From positions 1 through 35,651 of the forward strand of contig JAMDCK010000004.1 in the NCBI GenBank assembly GCA_023488435.1: DNA of 35,651 nt, given 5' to 3'. Numbering within the stretch: position 1 is the first letter of the stretch; each line of letters starts with the position of its first letter. This DNA comes from Actinomycetota bacterium (GTDB taxonomy: Bacteria; Actinomycetota; Coriobacteriia; Anaerosomatales; UBA912). Of the stretch, positions 21,817 through 29,654 are shown in pieces. The position numbers and the translations under genes are program-made. Under the pieces are notes generated by a model. The model saw only the letters and a program-made list of their open reading frames with translations, ran no database searches and was not told the origin of the DNA.

Positions 21817-23970
21817 TCAGGCGCCAGCTACTGTGGTGCGCCCGGTGGCACGCACCCAAGTCTTGCCCCGTGAACCGTCAGGCAGAATGGGCTTGTAGCT
21901 TTCCCATACTCCCTCCCCAAGAACCTCATCCAGGGCTCGTTTGGTTATCTGATAAGCTAGTTGGTGTCTCTCTTGATCAGGCATGATCCGGGATGGTAGT
22001 GCGTCCATTAGGGCCCTTTGGACATCGAACCACCTCACACCATCCGCACTTCTCAAACGTCCGACAAGCTCGCTGCTTGCCGCAATAGTCGCGATCGCCT
22101 TGCGAACCTGGGTCTCACGGACATCGATACCCGAGTGCTCGGTGACCTGCTGCTCCTCCCCATCGCCGTAATCGGCGCCTTCTTCTTCGACAACCTCTGG
22201 TGCTGGCGACGACGTCGCCACGCCTTCGCCCCCTAGTGCCTCTGCGAATTCCGCGCAGGCGCGCGACGCAAAGGTTGCCACCGCCTCACCTCGGTACTCC
22301 GGATCGCGCGTCTTGAACATCTTTTCAAACGATAGTACTCGCAGTGGAATCGGATAGGGGGTTCCCCCCGAGCTACTCCAGAACACGCCTTGGCCGACAA
22401 TAGGTTCATTGAGCAGCGAGCTCAGGATATCGTCCGAAAAGTGGGCATTGGCCTTCTTGATTGCATATAGGTCGCCTGCCGACAGGAGGTGGAACGAAAA
22501 CCAATTATCTCCCTGACTCAGAAGCTCATTCGAGATCGCGCCCGGCTGCTGGGTGATGAGCACTGCGCCTAGGTCATACTTGCGACCCTCTTTAGCCCAT
22601 GAGACATATGGACCCTCGGTTGCGCCTTGCCCGAGTACGGACTGCGCCTCCTCGACAACAGCAATAGTCGGAATCGTCTTCGGGTTCCGTCGTGTGAACT
22701 GGTCCTGATTGTGAGCAAATATCTTAGACAAGATGAGGCCCGAGAGTATGAGTGCCGGCTGCCCACGCATCTGGGAGACATCGACTACACAGAGCTTGCC
22801 CTCCTCAAGGGCACGAAGCAGCATGTCAAGCATGGTGGAACTGGGGTCGTGTAGCATGTTCACGATTTGGGTCATATTCGCCCGAGCGGCATATAGCTCC
22901 ACGTCCTGGCCCTGCTCCAACCTCAACAATGGCTTGAGCACTTCAGGCTCAGCGTTGTTGCCATGACGATATATCTCGTCGACAAGTCGCGACCACGACT
23001 CGGAGTTCATCGCCTTCAGTTTACGGACGTTCTGCTGATCCTGTTTCTCGGGTGCCAATGCAATCGATACGACGTCACCGGGCTTGAGCCGCCTGATGTC
23101 AAGCTTGATGCCTGCGGCCGTGAATGACTGATAGAAATTGCTCGGTGCCTTGCGGTTGGTGAAAACCACCAGTTTGTCCTCGAGGTGAGTCACGTCACAC
23201 AATCCTGGGCGCCCCTTGTCATCGGGCCAGAAGTACTCTCCGTCCGGGTCGAAAATAAGCGTGCCGACAGGTGCCTTGCGTCCGCCGCGCTTCTCGACCA
23301 TTGGGGTCTCCTCGTACAAGTTGCTGAATAGCAACTTGACCAGATTAGACTTCCCGAAGCCCGCTCTTGCAAACACGAATGTTCGCCGCGCTACCATGTG
23401 CCGCTCATTGAACTTTGGCACAACCGTCGGATAATGAGCCTGCATTCCTTCGTCCAGTTCGACCCTGTCGTCATCGCCCGAGTACACAAACTCCCCTAGG
23501 GCAAGGAAGCCAAGGTCAGCTCCATCGAGATTATGTCCTGCAACTTCTCGCAGGACCTCGTCCGACAGGAATGCTACCTTACTACCCACATGAGGCAGGC
23601 GCCGATGAGAGGGAATGAACGCTAGTTTCTCTCCCACTGACTTCACAACACCCAACACCCGGATGTTCACTCGGTACTTGAGGTAGTTCGCACGCAGGTC
23701 CTCTGGAATATCTCGATCGTCGTTTATTGCACGCAAAGCGAAGTCTTCGCCGGCTCCGGAGGCTAACCGGCCGTGAGCCGACATCGAGGTGATGCGCCCA
23801 AGCACCGCTTCGTCATCGTGCTCAAGAGCCACCAGTAAGAACTGCCCGTGCATCGGGGCCTTCTGGTACATGCTCTGATACGGCAGTACCAGGTCGGCGT
23901 GGAATTCGAGTCCTCCTGCCGAGAAGCCCAAAAATGCCCCGGCTACCTTATCTTTCGGGAAAAGCCTCAT
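21817..23970 (-). CDS. herA: HerA-like FtsK/HAS-barrel ATPase of a MTase-NurA-HerA cassette
   Basis: A 717-aa hexameric-translocase type ATPase. The N-terminal 170 or so residues are a HAS-barrel-like domain. Walker A is ARAGFGKSN (Lys207, Ser208) and Walker B with catalytic Glu is IAVVEEAQ (about 436-442). A C-terminal extension of about 250 residues includes an acidic Glu/Asp-rich linker (VEEEGADYGDGEEQQ) and a terminal domain. HerA works with NurA to unwind or translocate and resect DNA ends in archaea, and the pair also occurs in bacterial defence loci. Natively its ATG overlaps the NurA stop by 4 bases; here the duplication puts a NurA tail copy just upstream. Base composition looks more AT-rich than the flanking core genes, suggesting transfer. 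Confidence 0.8.
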   Translation of the reverse strand: MRLFPKDKVAGAFLGFSAGGLEFHADLVLPYQSMYQKAPMHGQFLLVALEHDDEAVLGRITSMSAHGRLASGAGEDFALRAINDDRDIPEDLRANYLKYRVNIRVLGVVKSVGEKLAFIPSHRRLPHVGSKVAFLSDEVLREVAGHNLDGADLGFLALGEFVYSGDDDRVELDEGMQAHYPTVVPKFNERHMVARRTFVFARAGFGKSNLVKLLFSNLYEETPMVEKRGGRKAPVGTLIFDPDGEYFWPDDKGRPGLCDVTHLEDKLVVFTNRKAPSNFYQSFTAAGIKLDIRRLKPGDVVSIALAPEKQDQQNVRKLKAMNSESWSRLVDEIYRHGNNAEPEVLKPLLRLEQGQDVELYAARANMTQIVNMLHDPSSTMLDMLLRALEEGKLCVVDVSQMRGQPALILSGLILSKIFAHNQDQFTRRNPKTIPTIAVVEEAQSVLGQGATEGPYVSWAKEGRKYDLGAVLITQQPGAISNELLSQGDNWFSFHLLSAGDLYAIKKANAHFSDDILSSLLNEPIVGQGVFWSSSGGTPYPIPLRVLSFEKMFKTRDPEYRGEAVATFASRACAEFAEALGGEGVATSSPAPEVVEEEGADYGDGEEQQVTEHSGIDVRETQVRKAIATIAASSELVGRLRSADGVRWFDVQRALMDALPSRIMPDQERHQLAYQITKRALDEVLGEGVWESYKPILPDGSRGKTWVRATGRTTVAGA

Positions 23971-24089
23971 CCAAACCTCCGCTCAGAAACATCTCCGTGA
24001 TCCAGTTGAGCGCGATCCAGGATGTGCCTGCGCTCCTCCGGCAGTAATCCCCGCACAGCCTCAAGAACTTCGTACTGCATGATGCTGGC
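23967..24089 (-). pseudogene. Duplicated C-terminal fragment of the NurA gene
   Basis: The last 40 codons plus stop of the NurA-like gene, carried into copy A by the 1510-bp duplication, directly before and overlapping the intact HerA start. It has no start codon of its own and is read out of frame by the truncated HerA copy. Confidence 0.8.
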
Positions 24090-25480
24090 TTGCGACCCTC
24101 TTTAGCCCATGAGACATATGGACCCTCGGTTGCGCCTTGCCCGAGTACGGACTGCGCCTCCTCGACAACAGCAATAGTCGGAATCGTCTTCGGGTTCCGT
24201 CGTGTGAACTGGTCCTGATTGTGAGCAAATATCTTAGACAAGATGAGGCCCGAGAGTATGAGTGCCGGCTGCCCACGCATCTGGGAGACATCGACTACAC
24301 AGAGCTTGCCCTCCTCAAGGGCACGAAGCAGCATGTCAAGCATGGTGGAACTGGGGTCGTGTAGCATGTTCACGATTTGGGTCATATTCGCCCGAGCGGC
24401 ATATAGCTCCACGTCCTGGCCCTGCTCCAACCTCAACAATGGCTTGAGCACTTCAGGCTCAGCGTTGTTGCCATGACGATATATCTCGTCGACAAGTCGC
24501 GACCACGACTCGGAGTTCATCGCCTTCAGTTTACGGACGTTCTGCTGATCCTGTTTCTCGGGTGCCAATGCAATCGATACGACGTCACCGGGCTTGAGCC
24601 GCCTGATGTCAAGCTTGATGCCTGCGGCCGTGAATGACTGATAGAAATTGCTCGGTGCCTTGCGGTTGGTGAAAACCACCAGTTTGTCCTCGAGGTGAGT
24701 CACGTCACACAATCCTGGGCGCCCCTTGTCATCGGGCCAGAAGTACTCTCCGTCCGGGTCGAAAATAAGCGTGCCGACAGGTGCCTTGCGTCCGCCGCGC
24801 TTCTCGACCATTGGGGTCTCCTCGTACAAGTTGCTGAATAGCAACTTGACCAGATTAGACTTCCCGAAGCCCGCTCTTGCAAACACGAATGTTCGCCGCG
24901 CTACCATGTGCCGCTCATTGAACTTTGGCACAACCGTCGGATAATGAGCCTGCATTCCTTCGTCCAGTTCGACCCTGTCGTCATCGCCCGAGTACACAAA
25001 CTCCCCTAGGGCAAGGAAGCCAAGGTCAGCTCCATCGAGATTATGTCCTGCAACTTCTCGCAGGACCTCGTCCGACAGGAATGCTACCTTACTACCCACA
25101 TGAGGCAGGCGCCGATGAGAGGGAATGAACGCTAGTTTCTCTCCCACTGACTTCACAACACCCAACACCCGGATGTTCACTCGGTACTTGAGGTAGTTCG
25201 CACGCAGGTCCTCTGGAATATCTCGATCGTCGTTTATTGCACGCAAAGCGAAGTCTTCGCCGGCTCCGGAGGCTAACCGGCCGTGAGCCGACATCGAGGT
25301 GATGCGCCCAAGCACCGCTTCGTCATCGTGCTCAAGAGCCACCAGTAAGAACTGCCCGTGCATCGGGGCCTTCTGGTACATGCTCTGATACGGCAGTACC
25401 AGGTCGGCGTGGAATTCGAGTCCTCCTGCCGAGAAGCCCAAAAATGCCCCGGCTACCTTATCTTTCGGGAAAAGCCTCAT
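24089..25480 (-). pseudogene. Truncated HerA copy (N-terminal 464 codons)
   Basis: It is identical to the start of the intact HerA through KEGRK (residue 464), then continues out of frame to a stop at 23948 for a 510-residue chimera. It keeps the HAS-barrel, Walker A and Walker B but lacks the C-terminal 253 residues. If real, it would be the HerA translated in tandem with NurA (ATGA overlap at 25477-25480) and might poison hexamers; if an assembly error, it does not exist. Confidence 0.85.
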
Positions 25481-27006
25481 CCAAACCTCCGCTCAGAAAC
25501 ATCTCCGTGATCCAGTTGAGCGCGATCCAGGATGTGCCTGCGCTCCTCCGGCAGTAATCCCCGCACAGCCTCAAGAACTTCGTACTGCATGATGCTGGCG
25601 TCGAAGCCAGCAACTTGCGCAAACCCGTGTGCGTTCTGCAGGCAACGGGGGTAATACGGCACTGGAAAACCGTTGATCGCATCAGAAAGCAAGTGGCCGA
25701 ACACCTCCTGGGCACTGTCGACTTGGGAATCGAGCAAGTCTATCGTCCAGATTGGATCTGAGACACGCTCTCCGAATCGCACGAAGAACATCTGGCCTGC
25801 CTTGAACTTGGCAGCCTCGGCCCCCTCCTCGGCGTCGCCCCTCCCGCGCGCCCACTCATCCCACTTGTAAGCCTTGGCCTCCAATGCGGTGGGGATCGCG
25901 ATGTAGCGCGCCCCACCACCCGGGATCACGTTCTCGAGAGCCATAGCAAGCTGATAGCGCTGCAAGACCTTCGAGTGCTTCGCTATACCGACAAGGTAGA
26001 TGTTGCGCTTGTTGATCCTCCGGGCCCGTTCAACCGCCTCTTCGATTCGCTGCATCATTCTAACGAAAAGATCGCCGGCGAATATCTTCGAGCGAAGCAG
26101 ACCATCACGAACAACGAGCGTGTCCGTGCCGAAGTCACGCGATACGATCAGACGATACAGCACGGCCCACTCAACTAGATCCCGATACACTTGGACCCAG
26201 GACGTGCTTACCTTCTCCGGCGCCTCGCGAACTTTGATTCCTAGGGGAATCATCGGACTCAAGTCATGCAAGTGATGTGTCTTGACCCCTAGCTCGTCCA
26301 TAAGAAACCCGAGGTCTGACGTGGGCTTATGGGCTTCGTCGAACTGGCGGCGCGATAACACATCGGTATCGGTAGTGGGTGAAACAACGTCCAGACAAAG
26401 CTGCTTTCCACAGGAGTCAACGACACGAACCATCTGGAACAGGAAAGGATCGAATTCTAGCCGGTTGTTACCACCATCACTTGCGACGAGCGAGACAGCT
26501 GTGGTCGTGCGAGGCCGGATAACCCGCACGGCGGACTTGAGCGCACTCACTTCTTCGCAAAGGATGTCTATAATCCGCTTGTCTGCCTGAGCGCAGGAAC
26601 GAATGGCATTCCGGACAAGCCTCAAGTCATGCAAGTGATGTGTCTTGACCCCTAGCTCGTCCATAAGAAACCCGAGGTCTGACGTGGGCTTATGGGCTTC
26701 GTCGAACTGGCGGCGCGATAACACATCGGTATCGGTAGTGGGTGAAACAACGTCCAGACAAAGCTGCTTTCCACAGGAGTCAACGACACGAACCATCTGG
26801 AACAGGAAAGGATCGAATTCTAGCCGGTTGTTACCACCATCACTTGCGACGAGCGAGACAGCTGTGGTCGTGCGAGGCCGGATAACCCGCACGGCGGACT
26901 TGAGCGCACTCACTTCTTCGCAAAGGATGTCTATAATCCGCTTGTCTGCCTGAGCGCAGGAACGAATGGCATTCCGGACAAGCTCGATGTCCTCTGGGTT
27001 GAGCAT
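25477..27006 (-). CDS. nurA: NurA-like nuclease with an in-frame internal duplication
   Basis: A NurA-fold 5'-3' exonuclease/endonuclease predicted to partner HerA. The first metal-binding motif is SLVASDGGNN (Asp56, repeated at Asp177), the second is LVVRDGLL (Asp near 301), and the C-terminal NurA motif is PYYPRCLQNAH. Length is 509 aa as read, but residues of about 8-128 are repeated exactly in tandem (121 residues, 363 bp). Collapsing this gives a normal 388-aa protein. The ATG at 27006 is one base after the MTase stop, with GAGGGG overlapping that stop, so the two are co-translated. The stop overlaps the HerA start. The nuclease family call is by motif pattern. Confidence 0.77.
   Translation of the reverse strand: MLNPEDIELVRNAIRSCAQADKRIIDILCEEVSALKSAVRVIRPRTTTAVSLVASDGGNNRLEFDPFLFQMVRVVDSCGKQLCLDVVSPTTDTDVLSRRQFDEAHKPTSDLGFLMDELGVKTHHLHDLRLVRNAIRSCAQADKRIIDILCEEVSALKSAVRVIRPRTTTAVSLVASDGGNNRLEFDPFLFQMVRVVDSCGKQLCLDVVSPTTDTDVLSRRQFDEAHKPTSDLGFLMDELGVKTHHLHDLSPMIPLGIKVREAPEKVSTSWVQVYRDLVEWAVLYRLIVSRDFGTDTLVVRDGLLRSKIFAGDLFVRMMQRIEEAVERARRINKRNIYLVGIAKHSKVLQRYQLAMALENVIPGGGARYIAIPTALEAKAYKWDEWARGRGDAEEGAEAAKFKAGQMFFVRFGERVSDPIWTIDLLDSQVDSAQEVFGHLLSDAINGFPVPYYPRCLQNAHGFAQVAGFDASIMQYEVLEAVRGLLPEERRHILDRAQLDHGDVSERRFG
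26258..26983. repeat. In-frame tandem duplication, period 363 bp (copies 26258-26620 and 26621-26983)
   Basis: Two abutting copies of exactly 363 bp (121 codons) inside the NurA gene, with no shared base at the junction. The frame stays open, so the protein gains a second copy of its N-terminal segment with the first catalytic Asp motif. Confidence 0.95.
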
Positions 27007-27007
27007 C

Positions 27008-28114
27008 CTATCCCCTCAGAATCGCAGTGACGTCGATTTCTGTTATCGGCTTACTGCGAACAAATCCAAACTGCTGCGCTTGGCGGCGGCCCGAATCGGC
27101 AGCACCCGCATCGTTGACAGCGAGCACCCCCCAGTCGGAGCTCGCTCGCTCCAGTGAATCCAAAATCAACTCCTTTGGGTCCGATGGAACACTGGGCACC
27201 GCACCGAAACGAATTGACAGTCGACATCCCGCTATCGAGTGGTCGGCCACATTGTCCCATACCTGCGCTATATCCTTCGCGAAAGCAGCGGGACTCGAGG
27301 TGTCGAGTTGCCGGTCGGCAGAGTAGTCAGGTGATTCATCTCCTCCCAGAAACCAGTTCCGCAACCATTGGTCGGACATATAAGTTCGCATCCCATAATA
27401 TGGTGGAGAGGTCACTACGTGCGAGAACGGACCGACACTTGCTGGCAGCTTGGCCTTGCGTGAGTCTGCCTGCAGGACCATGCCCCTCACCGCAGGCGGC
27501 GCGCCACCACACGCTCGCTGTGCGCGGCGCTCAACGATGTCCATTACAGACACGTACTGAGGAGTCATTTCGCGAGCCTGCCAATACCTCACAGCACCAG
27601 CGGGCTTGGTGGCATAAGTGCGCGGCATCTGGTTGGAAAAGTAAGATTGCACGCTCTTCCCGCGTGGTCCGTGCAAAGCTCCAAGCATAACGGCGCGCAA
27701 CATGATGGCCGCATCGCCTATTAGACTCGCGTCCAGTAACCCCTGCCGAACGGCACAGATCTCGCGAAGCGTCTCTCTATGATACGCCAGACGCCAGAAC
27801 TCGCCGAAGGGTAGCTCAGCGGCATCACGATGAGTACGAATCAGGTGCTCCGTGAGATCGATAGTATCTTGAGCGGTTGTGGCCACCAGTTTCGCTGCGG
27901 CGATCGCAACTGCCACCGGACTCGCATCAACACCCACTGTCGGCAATCCAAGCAGACGGGCTGCGAAGTTGGTAGTTCCTCGGCCACAAAAAGGATCGAG
28001 CACCCAACCTGAAGTGCCCTCGAGCGCCGAGAGCGGGAATTCCGGCTTGAACATCGTATAGTAGGGAGCAACAGTGTTGAGGGGGTGATTTGCAGGTCCG
28101 GCTGCGGGGGTCAT
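27008..28114 (-). CDS. DNA methyltransferase (N6-adenine or N4-cytosine type) of the NurA-HerA cassette
   Basis: A 368-aa SAM-dependent DNA methyltransferase. The SAM-binding motif I is LDPFCGRGTTN (residues 39-49) followed by GVDASP (61-66). The catalytic motif IV is TSPPYYGMR (235-243). About 190 residues separate them, so the order is I then IV with a probable target-recognition region between, unlike beta-class enzymes where SPPY comes first. GGAGG precedes the ATG. It is the first gene of a three-gene minus-strand operon with NurA and HerA. In this context it probably marks self DNA so that the nuclease/translocase spares it; no recognition sequence can be read from the protein. Confidence 0.82.
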   Translation of the reverse strand: MTPAAGPANHPLNTVAPYYTMFKPEFPLSALEGTSGWVLDPFCGRGTTNFAARLLGLPTVGVDASPVAVAIAAAKLVATTAQDTIDLTEHLIRTHRDAAELPFGEFWRLAYHRETLREICAVRQGLLDASLIGDAAIMLRAVMLGALHGPRGKSVQSYFSNQMPRTYATKPAGAVRYWQAREMTPQYVSVMDIVERRAQRACGGAPPAVRGMVLQADSRKAKLPASVGPFSHVVTSPPYYGMRTYMSDQWLRNWFLGGDESPDYSADRQLDTSSPAAFAKDIAQVWDNVADHSIAGCRLSIRFGAVPSVPSDPKELILDSLERASSDWGVLAVNDAGAADSGRRQAQQFGFVRSKPITEIDVTAILRG

Positions 28115-28223
28115 GCATAGCCTCCTTGCCCGAGCCGCTCGAGAGCGAGGCCCTCATGGTCCACATAGAAACGGACGGTCGTCAATCGCTTGTGGGTGTC
28201 CGGGACTCCCCTCGATGTATAGG

Positions 28224-28242
28224 TTCTCATTTGCCCTGAGAA
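28224..28242. promoter_or_regulatory. Inverted repeat between the MTase operon and the selenoprotein gene
   Basis: TTCTCA (28224-28229) and TGAGAA (28237-28242) around a 7-bp centre, in the 200-bp divergent intergenic region. It may be an operator for the methyltransferase operon, similar in place to control elements of restriction-modification systems. No regulator gene is adjacent. Confidence 0.3.
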
Positions 28243-28276
28243 TAGCATAGCGGGGCATTGAAGTGCGGTTCTGCCC

Positions 28277-28282
28277 TATACT
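28277..28282 (+). promoter_or_regulatory. Possible -10 box for the selenoprotein gene
   Basis: TATACT lies 32 nt before the ATG at 28315. No good -35 stands at 16-18 bp, so this is a weak call. Confidence 0.3.
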
Positions 28283-28314
28283 ATCCCCAGGCCGCCTTCT
28301 GAAAGGAGCCCGAC

Positions 28315-28776
28315 ATGTCCCGAGTAGCCCTGGATGCCGTCGCTCCGGATTTCACACTCCCCGACTTCACCGGCAACCCGGTGAGTCTCTCGGACTTCCG
28401 AGACTGCAAGCACGTGCTCCTGGTCTTCAACCGCACCTTCGTTTGACCGTTCTGCCGAAGGCACATGGCGCAGTTGCGCGATACCCACCCTGAGTTCGTG
28501 AAGCGCGATATCGAGGTCGTCGTGGTAGGCCCCGAGAACGCCCGCGCATTCGCGCGCTACTGGAAGGACCACTCGCTGCCCTTCATCGGCTTGCCCGATC
28601 CGGCGCACACGGTGCTGAAGCGCTACGGCCAGGAAGTGAACCTCTTCAAGTTGGGCCGCATGCCAGCGCAGGTGCTCATCGACAAGGCTGGCACGGCCCG
28701 CTTCGTCCACTACGGTCACAGCATGCAGGATATCCCCGAACCTGCCGAGATACTCGCCCTCGCCGAGGAGCTCTAG
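28315..28776 (+). CDS. Peroxiredoxin-like (AhpC/TSA, thioredoxin-fold) selenoprotein, Sec at residue 44
   Basis: Read through an in-frame TGA at 28444-28446, this is a complete 153-aa thioredoxin-fold protein: APDFTLPDFTGNPVSLSDF at the start, then FNRTFV-U-PFCRRHMAQLRD, with normal sequence continuing to LAEEL-stop. Relatives have FFRGxWCPFCRxxLAEL here, so TGA falls exactly on the first Cys of CxxC, giving UxxC. Homology-like sequence continues in the same frame after the TGA for 109 codons with no other stop, which argues for selenocysteine over a pseudogene. GAAAGGAG (28301-28308) supports the ATG. An ordinary annotation would show only a 103-aa ORF from 28465. It probably reduces peroxides or acts as a thiol oxidoreductase in the cytoplasm. 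No sel genes are in the window. Confidence 0.85.
28465..28482 (+). promoter_or_regulatory. Candidate bacterial SECIS hairpin
   Basis: In RNA, AUGGCGC-AGUU-GCGCGAU folds into a GCGC/GCGC upper stem with one G-G mismatch and an AU/AU pair below. Its AGUU loop starts about 25 nt after the UGA. Bacterial SECIS elements sit roughly 16-37 nt after UGA and usually have a G in the first two loop positions, as here. A second small hairpin (UGCC-GAA-GGCA, 28453-28463) is nearer. The fold is by eye. Confidence 0.5.
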
Positions 28777-29654
28777 CTAGAGTCTCGATTACCGAGCTGG
28801 GCGATGGCCTGCCGAACCTCCCACTCGTCGGCCTTTACGCATTGAGCCCAGCGCGCCTCTTCTTCCGAAAGATCGCGCAAGAATAAAAACCTGTCCCTGA
28901 TGACTTCAATCCAGCCATAGACATCAACGGGAGTGGTGAGATAACCGATCGCCTCGGGCTTGAACTCATCCGCAGATCGCTCTCGCAAAATCTCCTCTGG
29001 ATCGAATGGTCGATCGCCAAGTCCGTCGTCGGCAACGTCAGTCCACACCTTCAGGGCGAGCAGCCTCCGCACCAGAACTTCATCGAACGGTCTCGCCGAA
29101 ACCCACGCTAGGTCATATAGGTCGCGTGCGAGGCTTCCACGTCGATACCGGGCCAGCTTCTCGGCAATGGTCTCTTCGATACGTGCAACAGGTATGTTCG
29201 GCAGTGGAAAGGCATAGCGGTTATGGATCGGCAGCGGCACAAACGGCATCCTTTGAGCGCGAAGCCAAAGTGGCCGTCGGCCAAGATCCAGACGCGCAGG
29301 CACGTCTGTCTCTCCGAAAGGACTTTTGATGAGGAGGCGCATTCGCTGGGTTCCATGGATCTCTTCCACCCCGAACGTGAACTGATCGACTCGTGCGCCG
29401 TCCACCACCGCGACAAGGTGTGCCGCCGATGTGTCGTCGAAACCGGCGAAATCCAGATCCGTGGAAAACCGTCCCGCGTTGCCCGCCCACACCTTGCGAA
29501 GTGCCGTTCCCCCCTTGAGCGTGATGCCGAGGTTGAAGATCCCTTCTCGTGAAAGTAGGTGCAACAAATGATCCTGGGCGATATCGATGATCGCCGGGCC
29601 GCGGCCACCGCGTCGTCCCTGGTAATGCCGGGCCAGATGCCCCTCTGTGATCAT
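28773..29654 (-). CDS. abiEii: AbiEii-type nucleotidyltransferase toxin
   Basis: The 293-aa protein has the AbiEii/AbiGii nucleotidyltransferase signature ITLKGGTALRK followed by RFSTDLDFAG (Gly-Gly, then Asp-x-Asp metal-binding residues near 66-68), then IPVARIEETIAEKLARYRRG and SLARDLYDLAWV downstream. In AbiE systems this enzyme modifies cell RNA and halts growth during phage infection, neutralised without direct contact by AbiEi (type IV toxin-antitoxin). Its ATG overlaps the antitoxin stop by 4 bases. Its TAG stop lies inside the palindrome CTCTAGCTAGAG (28771-28782), which also contains the stop of the converging selenoprotein gene. Confidence 0.85.
   Translation of the reverse strand: MITEGHLARHYQGRRGGRGPAIIDIAQDHLLHLLSREGIFNLGITLKGGTALRKVWAGNAGRFSTDLDFAGFDDTSAAHLVAVVDGARVDQFTFGVEEIHGTQRMRLLIKSPFGETDVPARLDLGRRPLWLRAQRMPFVPLPIHNRYAFPLPNIPVARIEETIAEKLARYRRGSLARDLYDLAWVSARPFDEVLVRRLLALKVWTDVADDGLGDRPFDPEEILRERSADEFKPEAIGYLTTPVDVYGWIEVIRDRFLFLRDLSEEEARWAQCVKADEWEVRQAIAQLGNRDSS

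Larger units (their letters stand above)
22579..25599. repeat. Tandem direct duplication, period 1510 bp (copies 22579-24089 and 24089-25599)
   Basis: Two adjacent copies of about 1511 bp overlapping by one base. Each holds the last 41 codons of NurA and the first 464 codons of HerA. The intact HerA reads from copy A outward to 21817; copy B carries a truncated HerA behind the intact NurA. No differences were noticed between copies. Confidence 0.95.

Noticed and set aside
22579-26983. Repeats considered as a CRISPR array or phage-type repeat region
   Set aside because: The repeats are long, directly abutting copies of coding sequence without spacers.
28444-28446. TGA read as a nonsense mutation making the peroxiredoxin gene a pseudogene
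   Set aside because: The codon is exactly at the catalytic Cys, the rest of the frame is intact, and a SECIS-like hairpin follows; selenocysteine explains all three.
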